64,000 nt of DNA, taken from contig NZ_JACGWZ010000007.1 in the NCBI RefSeq assembly GCF_014137975.1, positions 186,001 to 250,000 on the forward strand, read 5' to 3'. Positions 37,855-46,193 of the stretch are shown here, one piece after another. Origin of the DNA: Halosaccharopolyspora lacisalsi. GTDB taxonomy: Bacteria > Actinomycetota > Actinomycetes > Mycobacteriales > Pseudonocardiaceae. Every line of letters starts with the position of its first letter. The stretch's first letter is position 1. The position numbers and the translations under genes were made by a program. The notes below the pieces were generated by a model. It made no database searches. It saw only the letters and a program-made list of their open reading frames with translations, and had not been told where the DNA came from.

Positions 37855-38847
37855 TCACGTTCCGCTCCGAGCGGTGCAGAGCCCCACGTCGAGTTCGGCG
37901 AGCACGTCGGCGATGGGGCAGGCGAACGCACTGGTGCCGTCGACGGTGGTCGCGAAGTGCAGACCGACCACCCTGCCCTCGACGTTGACCAGGACCGCTC
38001 CCGCGTCCCCGCATCCGGCGAAGGGCGCTCCCCACTCCACGCCACGCACGCGCACCTGCTCCCGCAGAATGCGCACGCCGAGTGCCTCACCGTGGTCCAC
38101 GCGCAGCGTGCTGTCGGTGGAGACGACCGTTCCGGTGGTCACTCCCGTGCCGTAGCCGCTCTTGCGCACGGTCTCACCCGGATAGGCCGCGCACTGTCCG
38201 GTGACGGCACCGATGCCGGGGATCACGCAGGAGTGGTCGAGACCGTGGTCGATCGCCACGGCCGCCGCGTTCACCCGACCCGACAGTGCCGCCCTGGCGA
38301 GGTCGGCGTAGACGTGCCCGACAGTGGGGTCGATCATCTGATCGCCCACCGACCACGCGTCGTCCATGCAGGCGACGTCGAAAGTCGTCAGTCCCATGGT
38401 GACCGTGGTGGGGGCGTCTCCGAGCACCAGGGCGCCGAGAGTACCGACCCTGCGGAACTCGCCCGCATCGCGGGAGGGCCCCGCCAGTGCGGGGCGCCGG
38501 GGAGCCAGGCCTCCGCCACCGGAGACGATCCCGTCTCCGCACCGGACGGGAACTTCCGAGCTCTCCACCCAGTGATGCTCGTGGAACACCACGGGCTGCT
38601 CCTCGACGACGTCGGTGGGCACGCCGAGGACGCTGGGCGGGATCAACATGCCCGAATCGAGCTGGTCGGCGGTTTTCTTATCGATCACGGATACGACGAT
38701 GACCTGCTCACCGGTGCGGCCCCCCTCCACCGTCCGTTCTCCGATGTCCACGGCGACGACACCGGGCAGGTCGAGCAAGTGGTCCTCGACGGCTCGTTTG
38801 ATCGGGCGGATGACCGCCTGATCGCGTAATTCCCTGATGCTCAACAT
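37855..38847 (-). CDS. Trypsin-fold protein with degenerate catalytic serine (GDAGA)
   Basis: The 330-residue protein looks like a chymotrypsin/Nal1-like peptidase. After an N-terminal alpha/beta portion (LPGVVAVDIGERTVEGG) come beta strands with GTLGALVLGD and a late FAGCGDAGAVLVNVEGRVVGLHF block. That block is the usual GDSGG nucleophile motif with Ser replaced by Ala. Codons there read clearly (GGG GAC GCG GGA GCG). Unless another nucleophile exists, it should be a pseudoprotease. AAGGGG lies 6 nt before the chosen ATG. No partner is evident. Confidence 0.7.
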   Translation of the reverse strand: MLSIRELRDQAVIRPIKRAVEDHLLDLPGVVAVDIGERTVEGGRTGEQVIVVSVIDKKTADQLDSGMLIPPSVLGVPTDVVEEQPVVFHEHHWVESSEVPVRCGDGIVSGGGGLAPRRPALAGPSRDAGEFRRVGTLGALVLGDAPTTVTMGLTTFDVACMDDAWSVGDQMIDPTVGHVYADLARAALSGRVNAAAVAIDHGLDHSCVIPGIGAVTGQCAAYPGETVRKSGYGTGVTTGTVVSTDSTLRVDHGEALGVRILREQVRVRGVEWGAPFAGCGDAGAVLVNVEGRVVGLHFATTVDGTSAFACPIADVLAELDVGLCTARSGT

Positions 38848-38902
38848 GGCAGCCCCTTCCGCCACCATTTAACACTCAGGGTGAAGCATTAGTCACGAAG
38901 CG

Positions 38903-40060
38903 TCACTCTTTCGGTCGTCCCTCTTCCGCTCCGTCCAGCGAACAGTTCACCAGCACGGGCTCAGGACGCAGGGACACCCCGAAACGGGCACGAACGCCGT
39001 CGCGGACCTCGGCGGCGAGGGCGAGCAGGTCCCGGGTACGGGCCGACCCCCGGTTGGTGAGGGCGAGCGTGTGCTTGGCGGACAGGGCGACACGTCCCCC
39101 CGGCCCCTGGTGCCCCTTGCCGTAACCGGCCCGCTCGATGAGCCAGGCCGCCGAGAGCTTCGTCGCCCCGCCGGCGGCCGGATAGGTCGGGACCGGCTGC
39201 TCGGCGCCGAGACGGTCGGCGATCCGCCCCAGCACGCCGTCCACCTCGGCCGCGTCCAGGACGGGGTTGGTGAAGAAAGAGCCGGCGCTCCAGGTGTCGT
39301 GGTCGTCGGGATCGAGCACCATGCCCTTCCCCCGGCGCAGCTCCAGCACGGTCTCCCTGACCCGCGCGACGTCCACGCGTTCACCGGGTTCGACACCGAG
39401 CTTGCGCGCGAGCTCGCCGTAACGGATCGGCGCGGACGTCCCACCGTCGTCGAGCAGGAAACGAGCTCGCAGGACCACGGCGGAGTCGGTGTGCTTGAGC
39501 ATGCTGCTGCGGTAGGTGAGACCGAGGTCGCCGGCGGGGACGGTCTCGATACGCCCGCTGCGACGATCCAGCAGGTCCACCGAGCTCAGCATCTCGGAAA
39601 CCTCGACGCCGTAGGCACCGACGTTCTGCACCGGTGTGGCACCGGTGAGCCCGGGGATTCCCGAGAGGCACTCGAGACCGCCGAGCCCGTGACGCACGGT
39701 GTCGGCGACCACGTCGTCCCAGTCCTCCCCGGCCTCGACCGTCACCTCCACCCGCCCCCGACTCGCGCTGTCGAACCAGCGTCCCCGAGTGGCGATGCGC
39801 ACGACGTGGCCGTCGAATCCGCTGTCGGCGACCACGAGGTTCGAGCCGCCTCCCAGCACCAGCAGGCGCCGCCCGCTCGCGTCCGCCCGGCGGACGTGGT
39901 CGGCGAGTTCCCCGGCGTGCTCGGCCACCGTCAGGTCGGCGGCGGGACCACCCAGCCGCAACGTGGTGTGGGCGTCGAGCCGAAAGCCACCGGATGGGGT
40001 CGCCGGGCTGCCGTCGCGCGTGCTTTCCGCACCGGAGGTCGAGGAGGTCACGGTTGCCAA
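38903..40060 (-). CDS. murB: UDP-N-acetylmuramate dehydrogenase
   Basis: MurB reduces UDP-GlcNAc-enolpyruvate to UDP-MurNAc with FAD and NADPH, a cytosolic step of peptidoglycan synthesis. The protein has TLRLGGPAADL, the FAD motif LVLGGGSNLVVAD, GLECLSGIPGLTGATPVQNVGAYG, YRSSMLKH and GSFFTNPV with the catalytic serine. It is a type I MurB. I suggest a TTG start at 40060 with CGGAGG 6 nt upstream; a GTG at 40051 and an ATG at 40078 are alternatives. It is divergent from the DUF2505 gene, with nearly abutting starts. Confidence 0.94.
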   Translation of the reverse strand: MATVTSSTSGAESTRDGSPATPSGGFRLDAHTTLRLGGPAADLTVAEHAGELADHVRRADASGRRLLVLGGGSNLVVADSGFDGHVVRIATRGRWFDSASRGRVEVTVEAGEDWDDVVADTVRHGLGGLECLSGIPGLTGATPVQNVGAYGVEVSEMLSSVDLLDRRSGRIETVPAGDLGLTYRSSMLKHTDSAVVLRARFLLDDGGTSAPIRYGELARKLGVEPGERVDVARVRETVLELRRGKGMVLDPDDHDTWSAGSFFTNPVLDAAEVDGVLGRIADRLGAEQPVPTYPAAGGATKLSAAWLIERAGYGKGHQGPGGRVALSAKHTLALTNRGSARTRDLLALAAEVRDGVRARFGVSLRPEPVLVNCSLDGAEEGRPKE

Positions 40061-40076
40061 AGGTAACCTCCGATCC

Positions 40077-40589
40077 ATGACACGCCGCATCGAGCATCGG
40101 AGCACCTCGGAATGGCCCGCGGCACGGGTCCACGAGGCGTTGGTCGACATCGATTTTCTCAAGGAGAGACTCGCCGAGCTCGGCGGCAGCGACACGGAGC
40201 TGTTGGAGCACTCCTCGACGGACGAGGAGACTCATTTCAAGATCCGCCAGGGAGTGAGCGCCGAGCACCTGCCGTCGGTCGTCCGAACGGTGGTGGGTGG
40301 TGACCTGATGCTCGACCGCAGCGAGTCGTGGCGCTGCCAGGGGCCGGGGCGCTACACCGGGGAGGTGGCCGCCGCCATTCCCCACGTCCCCGGATCCATC
40401 ACGGGGTCGATGTGGCTCACCGAACTGGGCGAGGGCGAGAGGGGCAGCGAGTTCGTCGTGCAAGGCGAGGTCGGCGTCAGCGTCCCCCTCGTCGCGGGCA
40501 AGCTGGAGGCGCTGGCCGCCGAGCGGATACAGGACCTGCTGGCGGACGAGATGCGGTTCACCTACGAATGGCTGGAGCGCAACAGCTGA
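40077..40589 (+). CDS. DUF2505 protein
   Basis: This 170-residue protein matches DUF2505, an SRPBCC-like fold: an N-terminal RRIEHRSTSEWPAARVHEAL, a central VVGGDLMLDRSESW strand region and a C-terminal helix LEALAAERIQDLLADEMRFTYEWL. These proteins are thought to bind lipids or small hydrophobic ligands; no activity is known. Its ATG lies opposite the 5' end of murB, so the two promoters must overlap. Its stop directly abuts the stop of the convergent YbaK-like gene. Confidence 0.82.
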   Translation: MTRRIEHRSTSEWPAARVHEALVDIDFLKERLAELGGSDTELLEHSSTDEETHFKIRQGVSAEHLPSVVRTVVGGDLMLDRSESWRCQGPGRYTGEVAAAIPHVPGSITGSMWLTELGEGERGSEFVVQGEVGVSVPLVAGKLEALAAERIQDLLADEMRFTYEWLERNS

Positions 40590-41150
40590 TCAGGTCAGCC
40601 CCAAGCCCTCCACCACCTCGGCCGCCGGCAGTTCGCCCAGCACCTCGCCCGGGGTGACGAGTTTGCTGCGGCGCAGGCCGGACCCCACCACCACCGCGGA
40701 GCTCTCGGCCACGGCGGTGTCCACGAGAACCGGCCAGTCCGCGGGCAGGCCGAACGGGGTGATGCCGCCGTACTCCATACCGGTGAGGCCGACGGCGTCG
40801 TCCATCGCGGTGAACGATGCCTTCCGGACGTCGAGCCGCCGCCTGACAACTCCGTTCACGTCGGCGCGAGTGGTGGCCGGAATCATGCAGGCGGCATGAC
40901 GCGTGATCCCTGAGCGCTTTCCGGAGACCACGACGCAGTTCGCCGACCGTTCCGGCGGAGAGCCGTACTGCGCGCAGAAGGTGGCGGTGTCGGCGAACTC
41001 CGGTTCGATCTCCGCCACGCCGATCCGCGCACCTTCCCGAGCCCCGTACTCCCGGATCGTTCGCTCGACGGGATCGGCGAGCAGATCGGGACGTTCCGGT
41101 GCGGGCACGACCCGCAGGGTTCCCGCGGCCAACGACCAGTCGACAGCCAT
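40590..41150 (-). CDS. YbaK/EbsC-type aminoacyl-tRNA deacylase
   Basis: The 186-residue protein has the YbaK/ProX fold features: NCVVVSGKRSGITRHAACMIPATTRADVNG, then RKASFTAMDDAVGLTGMEYGGITPFGLP. The conserved lysine and glycine-rich loop suit hydrolysis of mischarged Cys- or Ala-tRNA. A substrate preference cannot be read from the sequence. It is convergent with the DUF2505 gene and 37 nt downstream of an alpha/beta hydrolase. Confidence 0.87.
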   Translation of the reverse strand: MAVDWSLAAGTLRVVPAPERPDLLADPVERTIREYGAREGARIGVAEIEPEFADTATFCAQYGSPPERSANCVVVSGKRSGITRHAACMIPATTRADVNGVVRRRLDVRKASFTAMDDAVGLTGMEYGGITPFGLPADWPVLVDTAVAESSAVVVGSGLRRSKLVTPGEVLGELPAAEVVEGLGLT

Positions 41151-41187
41151 GCCCGAAAGCCTACGAGACCGGGCTCCCAGCCGGTCG

Positions 41188-41955
41188 TCAGCCCCGGTCG
41201 TTCAGGAATTCGGTGAGCACCCGGCGGAGTTCGCCGCGGTGGGTGACCATCGGCGCTGCCGAGGGCAGCAGTTCCAGTCGCGCCGCGGGGAGGGCATCGG
41301 CGGTGGAGCGAGCGATCTCGGCGGGGTGCAGGGGGTCCTCGGTGGCTCCGATGACGAGCACCCGCGCCGCCACCTCGGCCAGCGCCCCCGCGTGCTCCAG
41401 GGGGTTTCGGTAAGGCACCGACCGCAGGGCGTCCTCGAGCCGCGTCAGGACGGCGGCACGGCGCTCGACGTAGTCACCGACATCCGCACCGGCGGGCACG
41501 TCTTCGGCGATCAGCTTCCGCAGTTGCGCCCCGCCGTCCGCGGCAGCGGTGGTCACTGCCGCGGCGAGTCGGGCGAAGGTCTCCGCTCCCGCCGGATCGC
41601 GGGGTTGGTCCAGCGCAGCGGGCAGTAACAGGGCCAGTCGCTCGAACCTGGTGGGATGACTCGCCGCGATACGGGTCAACGCCCCTGCTCCGAGCGAAAC
41701 TCCCACCGCACGGGTGGCTTCGACCTCGTCGGCGATCCCGAGTACGTCCTCGGCGATGCGGGAGTACGTCCAGTAGTCGGCCGGCGCGTCGGACGCCCGA
41801 CCGTGCCCGGGGAGAGTCACCACCACGCGAGTGCCGCGAAGCCCCGAGGCCGGGATGCGGGCCTCGCCTTCGGTGGCCCCCAACCCGTGCACGATCACCG
41901 TGACCGGTGTCCCCGTGCCGTGGGCGCTCCAACGCGCGCCCGAGGCGAGGGCCAC
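41188..41955 (-). CDS. Alpha/beta hydrolase
   Basis: The 255-residue hydrolase has an HGLGATEGE oxyanion strand, LPGHGRASD, the nucleophile elbow GVSLGAGAL (Ser), an Asp region GATEDPLHPA, and a catalytic His in APMVTHRGEL. An esterase-type reaction is likely; no substrate is implied. The GTG start shares a base with the DUF2516 stop (TAGTG), so the two are coupled. Confidence 0.85.
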   Translation of the reverse strand: MALASGARWSAHGTGTPVTVIVHGLGATEGEARIPASGLRGTRVVVTLPGHGRASDAPADYWTYSRIAEDVLGIADEVEATRAVGVSLGAGALTRIAASHPTRFERLALLLPAALDQPRDPAGAETFARLAAAVTTAAADGGAQLRKLIAEDVPAGADVGDYVERRAAVLTRLEDALRSVPYRNPLEHAGALAEVAARVLVIGATEDPLHPAEIARSTADALPAARLELLPSAAPMVTHRGELRRVLTEFLNDRG

Positions 41956-42269
41956 TACCAGGAACTGCCCTTCTGCACCTCGGTGACCTTGGGGCGCACG
42001 TCGACGAGGTAGACCAGCACCGCGACCAGCCCGGCGATCCAGAAGATCGTGATGGGGCCGCGGAACAGCGCCAGTACGGCCAACCCACCCCCGGTGATAC
42101 CGAGCCAGACGGGCTTGCTCATCTTGTCGGCGGCCGTGAACGCGTCGGCCCGCTGGGTGGCGGCGTGCCCGAACGCGTAAATCCCGACCGGGATCCCCGC
42201 CAACCAGATGATCATCAGGATCCAGCTTGCCAGCAGCACACTCTCAGGGTACGCGACAACTGTGCGCAT
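41955..42269 (-). CDS. DUF2516 membrane protein
   Basis: The ~104-residue protein has three transmembrane helices with the conserved loop YAFGHAATQRADAFTAADKMSKPVWLGI, the DUF2516 signature. It follows the HbhA homologue, as Rv0476 follows hbhA in mycobacteria. The start is uncertain: the ATG at 42269 or a GTG at 42239. The function is unknown. Confidence 0.82.
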   Translation of the reverse strand: MRTVVAYPESVLLASWILMIIWLAGIPVGIYAFGHAATQRADAFTAADKMSKPVWLGITGGGLAVLALFRGPITIFWIAGLVAVLVYLVDVRPKVTEVQKGSSW

Positions 42270-42308
42270 CCCCAGGGCTCGGGGCACCCGGATCGGGCAC
42301 CCCGCGGA

Positions 42309-42926
42309 TCAGTTGCTGTTGGAGCTCGTCGACTTGGCGGACTGCTTGCCGCCGTTGCTCTTGGCCGCGGCTGTCCGGTTGGCGGTCTTGCGGGCCGTGC
42401 TCCGAGTTGCGCTCGCCGCCTGGGAACCGGTCTCGCGTACCGCCTCGGCCGTCTCCTCGGCGGTCTCCTCGGTGGTGTGCGCGGCCTTCTCCCCGAAGGA
42501 GCGGGCACTCGTGGTGACCTTGCCCAGCACGTCGTCGGCGATGCCCCGAGCGTCTCCCACGGCCTCTTCGAACCGCTCCTGGGCACGCTGGACCTGCGGT
42601 TGGGACTGCAACTTGCCGAGCGTGCCCTCACCCCGTTCGGCGAGGTAGCCGTAGAACTGAACGGCCGACTGGGTGTAGGAGTCGACGAACTTGCGCAGTT
42701 CGGCGGGATCGAGCTTGTCGCGCAGCTCGTTGAAGTCCTTGGGCAGGTCGTTGACACCGGCGCGCGCCGACTCGGCGCTCTCGTTGAGCTGCACTCGTAC
42801 CTTGTGCACGGTGTCGGCGACGGCGTGGGCCGCGATGTCCCCGGCTCCCAGTGCCGCGAGCAGCGGCGTGCGGACCTGCTCGGCCGTACCGGCGCTCTCC
42901 TGGTCGGACTGTTGCCGTGTCGACAT
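42309..42926 (-). CDS. Heparin-binding haemagglutinin (HbhA) homologue
   Basis: The 205-residue protein is a long helical hairpin: VRTPLLAALGAGDIAAHAVADTVHKV, then LRKFVDSYTQSAVQFYGYLAERGEGTLGKL, as in HbhA. The C-terminal tail is Ala/Thr/Lys-rich but carries far fewer lysines than the adhesin tail of M. tuberculosis, ending SAKSTSSNSN. AGGAG lies 9 nt before the ATG. In non-pathogens HbhA-like proteins associate with lipid inclusions and the envelope. It is preceded by the XRE gene after 5 nt. Confidence 0.83.
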   Translation of the reverse strand: MSTRQQSDQESAGTAEQVRTPLLAALGAGDIAAHAVADTVHKVRVQLNESAESARAGVNDLPKDFNELRDKLDPAELRKFVDSYTQSAVQFYGYLAERGEGTLGKLQSQPQVQRAQERFEEAVGDARGIADDVLGKVTTSARSFGEKAAHTTEETAEETAEAVRETGSQAASATRSTARKTANRTAAAKSNGGKQSAKSTSSNSN

Positions 42927-42931
42927 GGCGA

Positions 42932-43375
42932 TCACTCCTCGCTCTCGGGTTCGGTCACCTCGGTCCGATCGGGCACGACGACCCCGTACCGGTTCTCGTC
43001 GGGCTCGTCGTCCCGGTCCCGGCGGAACGAGGCGTAGATGTCCAGTAGTGCTTGCTTTTGTCGCTCGCTGAGCTCGGCATCGGCCAGTACGGCGTCGACG
43101 ACCGGTCCGCCCTCCCGGCTTTCCAGGATCCCGGCCTGCACGTACAGCGCCTCCGCGGAGATGCGCAGGGCATGTGCGATCTGTTGCAGGATCTCCGCGC
43201 TCGGCTTGCGCAGCCCGCGTTCGACCTGGCTCAGGTAGGGGTTGGACACGCCGGCGCGTTTGGCCAACTGCCGCAGCGAGATCTGGGCGTTGCCGCGCTG
43301 GGCGCGGATGTAACCGCCGAGATCGCTGACCGCCTGGTTGACGGCTTTGTTGACGGTTTTGTCCACGCGTTCCAC
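42932..43375 (-). CDS. XRE-family regulator upstream of hbhA
   Basis: The 147-residue regulator has a Cro/CI helix-turn-helix (QISLRQLAKRAGVSNPYLSQVERGLRKPSAEILQQIA reads residues ~30-66) and a C-terminal helical region, PVVDAVLADAELSERQKQALLDIY. It is of the Rv0474 type. GGAGGG lies 9 nt before the GTG. It likely controls the hbhA operon that follows; this is inferred from spacing. Confidence 0.85.
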   Translation of the reverse strand: MERVDKTVNKAVNQAVSDLGGYIRAQRGNAQISLRQLAKRAGVSNPYLSQVERGLRKPSAEILQQIAHALRISAEALYVQAGILESREGGPVVDAVLADAELSERQKQALLDIYASFRRDRDDEPDENRYGVVVPDRTEVTEPESEE

Positions 43376-43531
43376 CGACCATCGCCCTCCTGCATCCCCA
43401 GGTTAGCCACGAGTGCTAACTCTAGCAAGCAGGCTGCTTGCACCCGATCGTGTGTTTTCGAGGTGACCGAGCGCGTTCGGCACGACAGCGCCGCGGCCGG
43501 GCCCGCACCGGCCCGGCCGCGGCGCAGCGGA

Positions 43532-43924
43532 TCAGCCCTGACAAAGACAGAACGGATGACCGACGGGGTCCGCGTAGACGAGGAAGTTGGCACCGATCTG
43601 GTCTTCCGGCTGGGGCAGCTGCTTGGCTCCGACCGACAGCGCGTGCTCGTGAGCCCGCCGGAGATCCGACACGCGCACGTCCAGATGCAGCATCTGGGGA
43701 CGCTCGCCCTCCGGCCAGGTCGGTGGCAGGTAGTCGGGGTCCCGCTGGAACGCCAGCTTCGCACCACCGGCCGGATCGGCGAGCTCCACCCAGCTCCCGT
43801 CCGATTCCTCCTCGTCGATGCTCCAGCCCAGCAGGTTTCCGTAGAAAACGGCGAGCTCCCGCGGATCCGGGCAGTCGATCGCCACGGCCGCCAGCCGCAG
43901 CGGGCCTTCCTTCGGTGCCGTCAT
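43532..43924 (-). CDS. VOC-family (glyoxalase-like) protein
   Basis: The 130-residue protein has two beta-alpha-beta-beta-beta modules, with LAAVAIDCPDPRELAVFYGNLLGW at the start and an ANFLVYADPVGHPFCL end. This layout is common in single-domain VOC proteins of antibiotic-binding or unknown function. GAGGGAG precedes the chosen ATG by 6 nt. It is divergent from the CGNR-type gene across about 110 nt. Confidence 0.82.
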   Translation of the reverse strand: MTAPKEGPLRLAAVAIDCPDPRELAVFYGNLLGWSIDEEESDGSWVELADPAGGAKLAFQRDPDYLPPTWPEGERPQMLHLDVRVSDLRRAHEHALSVGAKQLPQPEDQIGANFLVYADPVGHPFCLCQG

Positions 43925-44037
43925 GACAGCTCCCTCGCTGATAACCATCAAAACTTTTTTAGTAGTCACTTACTGGCTAAGTCAGTATGCTGGTTAGCTC
44001 TTACGGGAGCAACCCTCGTGTCACTTACGATGGTGTC

Positions 44038-44580
44038 GTGAGCACTGAAGCCGTCGCAGTCGACACGGAACGACCGACAGCCCCGGAGTCCGTGGGACCC
44101 GACCTCCAGCACGACATCGACCTGACCGTGGCGTTCCTCAACACCCGCGACGCGGAGACCGGCACCGACCTCCTCGACGAGCCAGAGCAGTGGTGCGCCT
44201 GGTGTCGAGCGCGCGATCTCGGTGAAGCACCTCCGCCCCGCTCCGCCCGCGAAGTGCGCGATGCCATGCGCGCCTCCGTGAGTTGCACCGACGCGGCTTC
44301 CGCGGAAACGACGTCCTGGCCGGAGTGGCCCATGCGGATGGTGCTGCGTGGTGGTGTGCCGGTGCTGACCGGAAACGACGCCCTGGGCGGAGTGCTGGCC
44401 GCCGCCTTCAATCTCGTGGCGACCGGCCACTGGTGGCGCATCAAGATCTGCCCGGCCGAGGACTGCCTGTGGGCGTTCTACGACCGCTCCCGCAACCGCT
44501 CCCGAACCTGGTGTTCGATGCGGGTGTGCGGTAACCGCGAGAAGGCCCGTTCGTGGCGCGAGCGCCACGTCGTGCCGTAG
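44038..44580 (+). CDS. CGNR zinc-finger / ABATE-domain regulator
   Basis: The 180-residue protein has an N-terminal ABATE-like domain (DLTVAFLNTRDAE...) and a C-terminal treble-clef zinc finger: CPAEDCLWAFYDRSRNRS, WCSMRVCGNRE. The four cysteines and the CGNR tetrad are intact. Such proteins are predicted stress-responsive transcription regulators. The GTG at 44038 matches the family start; an ATG at 43987 would add 17 residues. It ends before the dispersed repeat and converges on the DUF445 gene. Confidence 0.85.
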   Translation: MSTEAVAVDTERPTAPESVGPDLQHDIDLTVAFLNTRDAETGTDLLDEPEQWCAWCRARDLGEAPPPRSAREVRDAMRASVSCTDAASAETTSWPEWPMRMVLRGGVPVLTGNDALGGVLAAAFNLVATGHWWRIKICPAEDCLWAFYDRSRNRSRTWCSMRVCGNREKARSWRERHVVP

Positions 44581-44655
44581 TGCACCGCGCGAGCCACAGC
44601 GCACATAGCTGACTGCCCGGATCGGGATACCACCTGCTCAGCCGTACCGATCCTC

Positions 44656-44828
44656 GGGCAAGCGGCGAAGCCGCTTCTCACCACGCGCGCAGACCGATCC
44701 GCCGGGGTCTCGGGTGTGGGTCTCGCGAGGACAGCCCGGGGGGCTGCGGTGCCCCCCCGGGGGGGGGGGCGTGGCCGGGTTACGTGGACCCCGCCTGAGG
44801 TTCCCCGCTCGACCCACTGCACAGGCCA
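44656..44828. repeat. Dispersed structured intergenic repeat, copy 1
   Basis: It begins with AAGCGGC-GAA-GCCGCTT (44660-44676), then a CCACGCGCGCA block. It ends with CGCCTGAGGTTCCCCGCTC and CCCACTGCACAGGCC. The interior carries a long C/G run (44750-44770) and arms able to pair (CGGGGTCTCGGG with its near-complement at the right end). The same two ends bound copy 2 at 60676-60847. It sits between converging genes. Confidence 0.6.
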
Positions 44829-44843
44829 TTCCACGAGGGATCT

Positions 44844-46103
44844 CTAAAAGAACAGCAGGGACAGGGTGTGGATGACGAGCCCGGCCAGCGATCCGACGAC
44901 GGTGCCGTTGATCCGGATGAACTGGAGGTCTCGACCGACGTGTGTTTCGATCTTGCGCGAGGTCTCCTCGGCGTCCCAGCGCTCGACCGTGTCCGTGATC
45001 AGCGTGGTGATCTCGTCGCGGTAGTGCGAGACCACGTACACCGCGGCACCCTCCAGCCACCCGTCCACCTTGGCGCGCAGCTCCGGGTCCTCGGTCAGCC
45101 GGCGCCCCAGCGAACGCAGCCCCTCCCCGGCTCGCAGGCGCAGCTCGCTGGAGGGGTCTTCGGCGGCGTCCAGCAGCATCTTCTTCGCCGTGGCCCAGGC
45201 CGAGGCCACGAGGTTGCGCACCTCGGGGTGTTCGAGGACCTGCTGCTTGATCCGCTCGGCCCTGGCGATGGTGTGCGGGTCGTGCTGGAGATCTTCGGCG
45301 AAGTCCACCAGGAACCGGTCGACGGCCTTGCGCATCTGGTGCTCGGGGTCGGTCTTGACCGCCCAGGCGAACGAGAGCACCTCGGCGTAGATGCGGTCGG
45401 CCACGAGAGAGTCGAAGAACCTCGGCGACCACGAGGGGGCCCGTTGGCTGACCACGCGCATGACGGTCTCGTGGTTGTCCCGAACCCAGTCGTAGGCGCG
45501 GTCGCAGACGAGGTCGACGAGCCCGTGGTGGGAGCCGTCGGCGAACACCCGAGCCAGGATCCGGCCCAGCGGCGGTCCCCACCGCTGTTCGAGCACCCGG
45601 CGCACGACGGTCTGTTCGAGCACCGCCTGTACGTCCTCGTCCCGCAGCACCCGTACCGCCCCGCGCACGGCGGTCGCCAGTTCCGAGGTGACGCGCTCGG
45701 CGTGGGCGGGTTCGGACAGCCACACCCCGGCCCGGTGGGTGATCCCCGCACGCGCGAGTTTGTCGCTGACCACCTGGGGAGCCAGGAAGTTCGACCCCAC
45801 GAAGTCGCCGAGGCTGCTGCCGAGCATGTTCTTGCGGGTCGGGATGATGGCGGTGTGCGGGATCGGCAGTCCCATCGGGTGGCGGAACAGGGCCGTCACC
45901 GCGAACCAGTCCGCCAGTGCACCGACCATGCCCGCCTCGGCCGCCGCGCTCACGTAGCCGACCCAGGACGGTGCTCCGGCGCTCTCCTGCCACCGGGCCA
46001 CCACGTAGATCGCCGTGACGAGCAGCAGTAGCCCGGTGGCGATGCCCTTCATCCGCCGCAGGCCCCGTCGCCGTTCGGCCTCGACTGCAGCTGTGTCCCG
46101 CAC
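44844..46103 (-). CDS. DUF445 family membrane protein
   Basis: The 419-residue protein has an N-terminal transmembrane helix (GIATGLLLLVTAIYVVARW), the DUF445 signature AGMVGALADWFAVTALFRHPMGLPIPHTAIIP, and a long helical body. A C-terminal hydrophobic anchor (GSLAGLVIHTLSLLFF) ends it. DUF445/YjiN proteins are inner-membrane proteins of unknown role. The GTG at 46103 is my choice, but its ribosome-binding site is poor. It is divergent from the aminotransferase. Confidence 0.85.
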   Translation of the reverse strand: MRDTAAVEAERRRGLRRMKGIATGLLLLVTAIYVVARWQESAGAPSWVGYVSAAAEAGMVGALADWFAVTALFRHPMGLPIPHTAIIPTRKNMLGSSLGDFVGSNFLAPQVVSDKLARAGITHRAGVWLSEPAHAERVTSELATAVRGAVRVLRDEDVQAVLEQTVVRRVLEQRWGPPLGRILARVFADGSHHGLVDLVCDRAYDWVRDNHETVMRVVSQRAPSWSPRFFDSLVADRIYAEVLSFAWAVKTDPEHQMRKAVDRFLVDFAEDLQHDPHTIARAERIKQQVLEHPEVRNLVASAWATAKKMLLDAAEDPSSELRLRAGEGLRSLGRRLTEDPELRAKVDGWLEGAAVYVVSHYRDEITTLITDTVERWDAEETSRKIETHVGRDLQFIRINGTVVGSLAGLVIHTLSLLFF

Positions 46104-46193
46104 TCCTCGATTGTGGCAGCGCTCGGAGACCACCGTGACGCACGTGCCCGGATCCCTGACCGCGGACGGCCGTCTCGGATACGCTCGGCGCCC

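Noticed and set aside
44750-44771. Long C-run followed by G-run in the repeat region
   Set aside because: Could be a real hairpin, but homopolymers of this length are error-prone in assembly, so I base nothing on its exact length.
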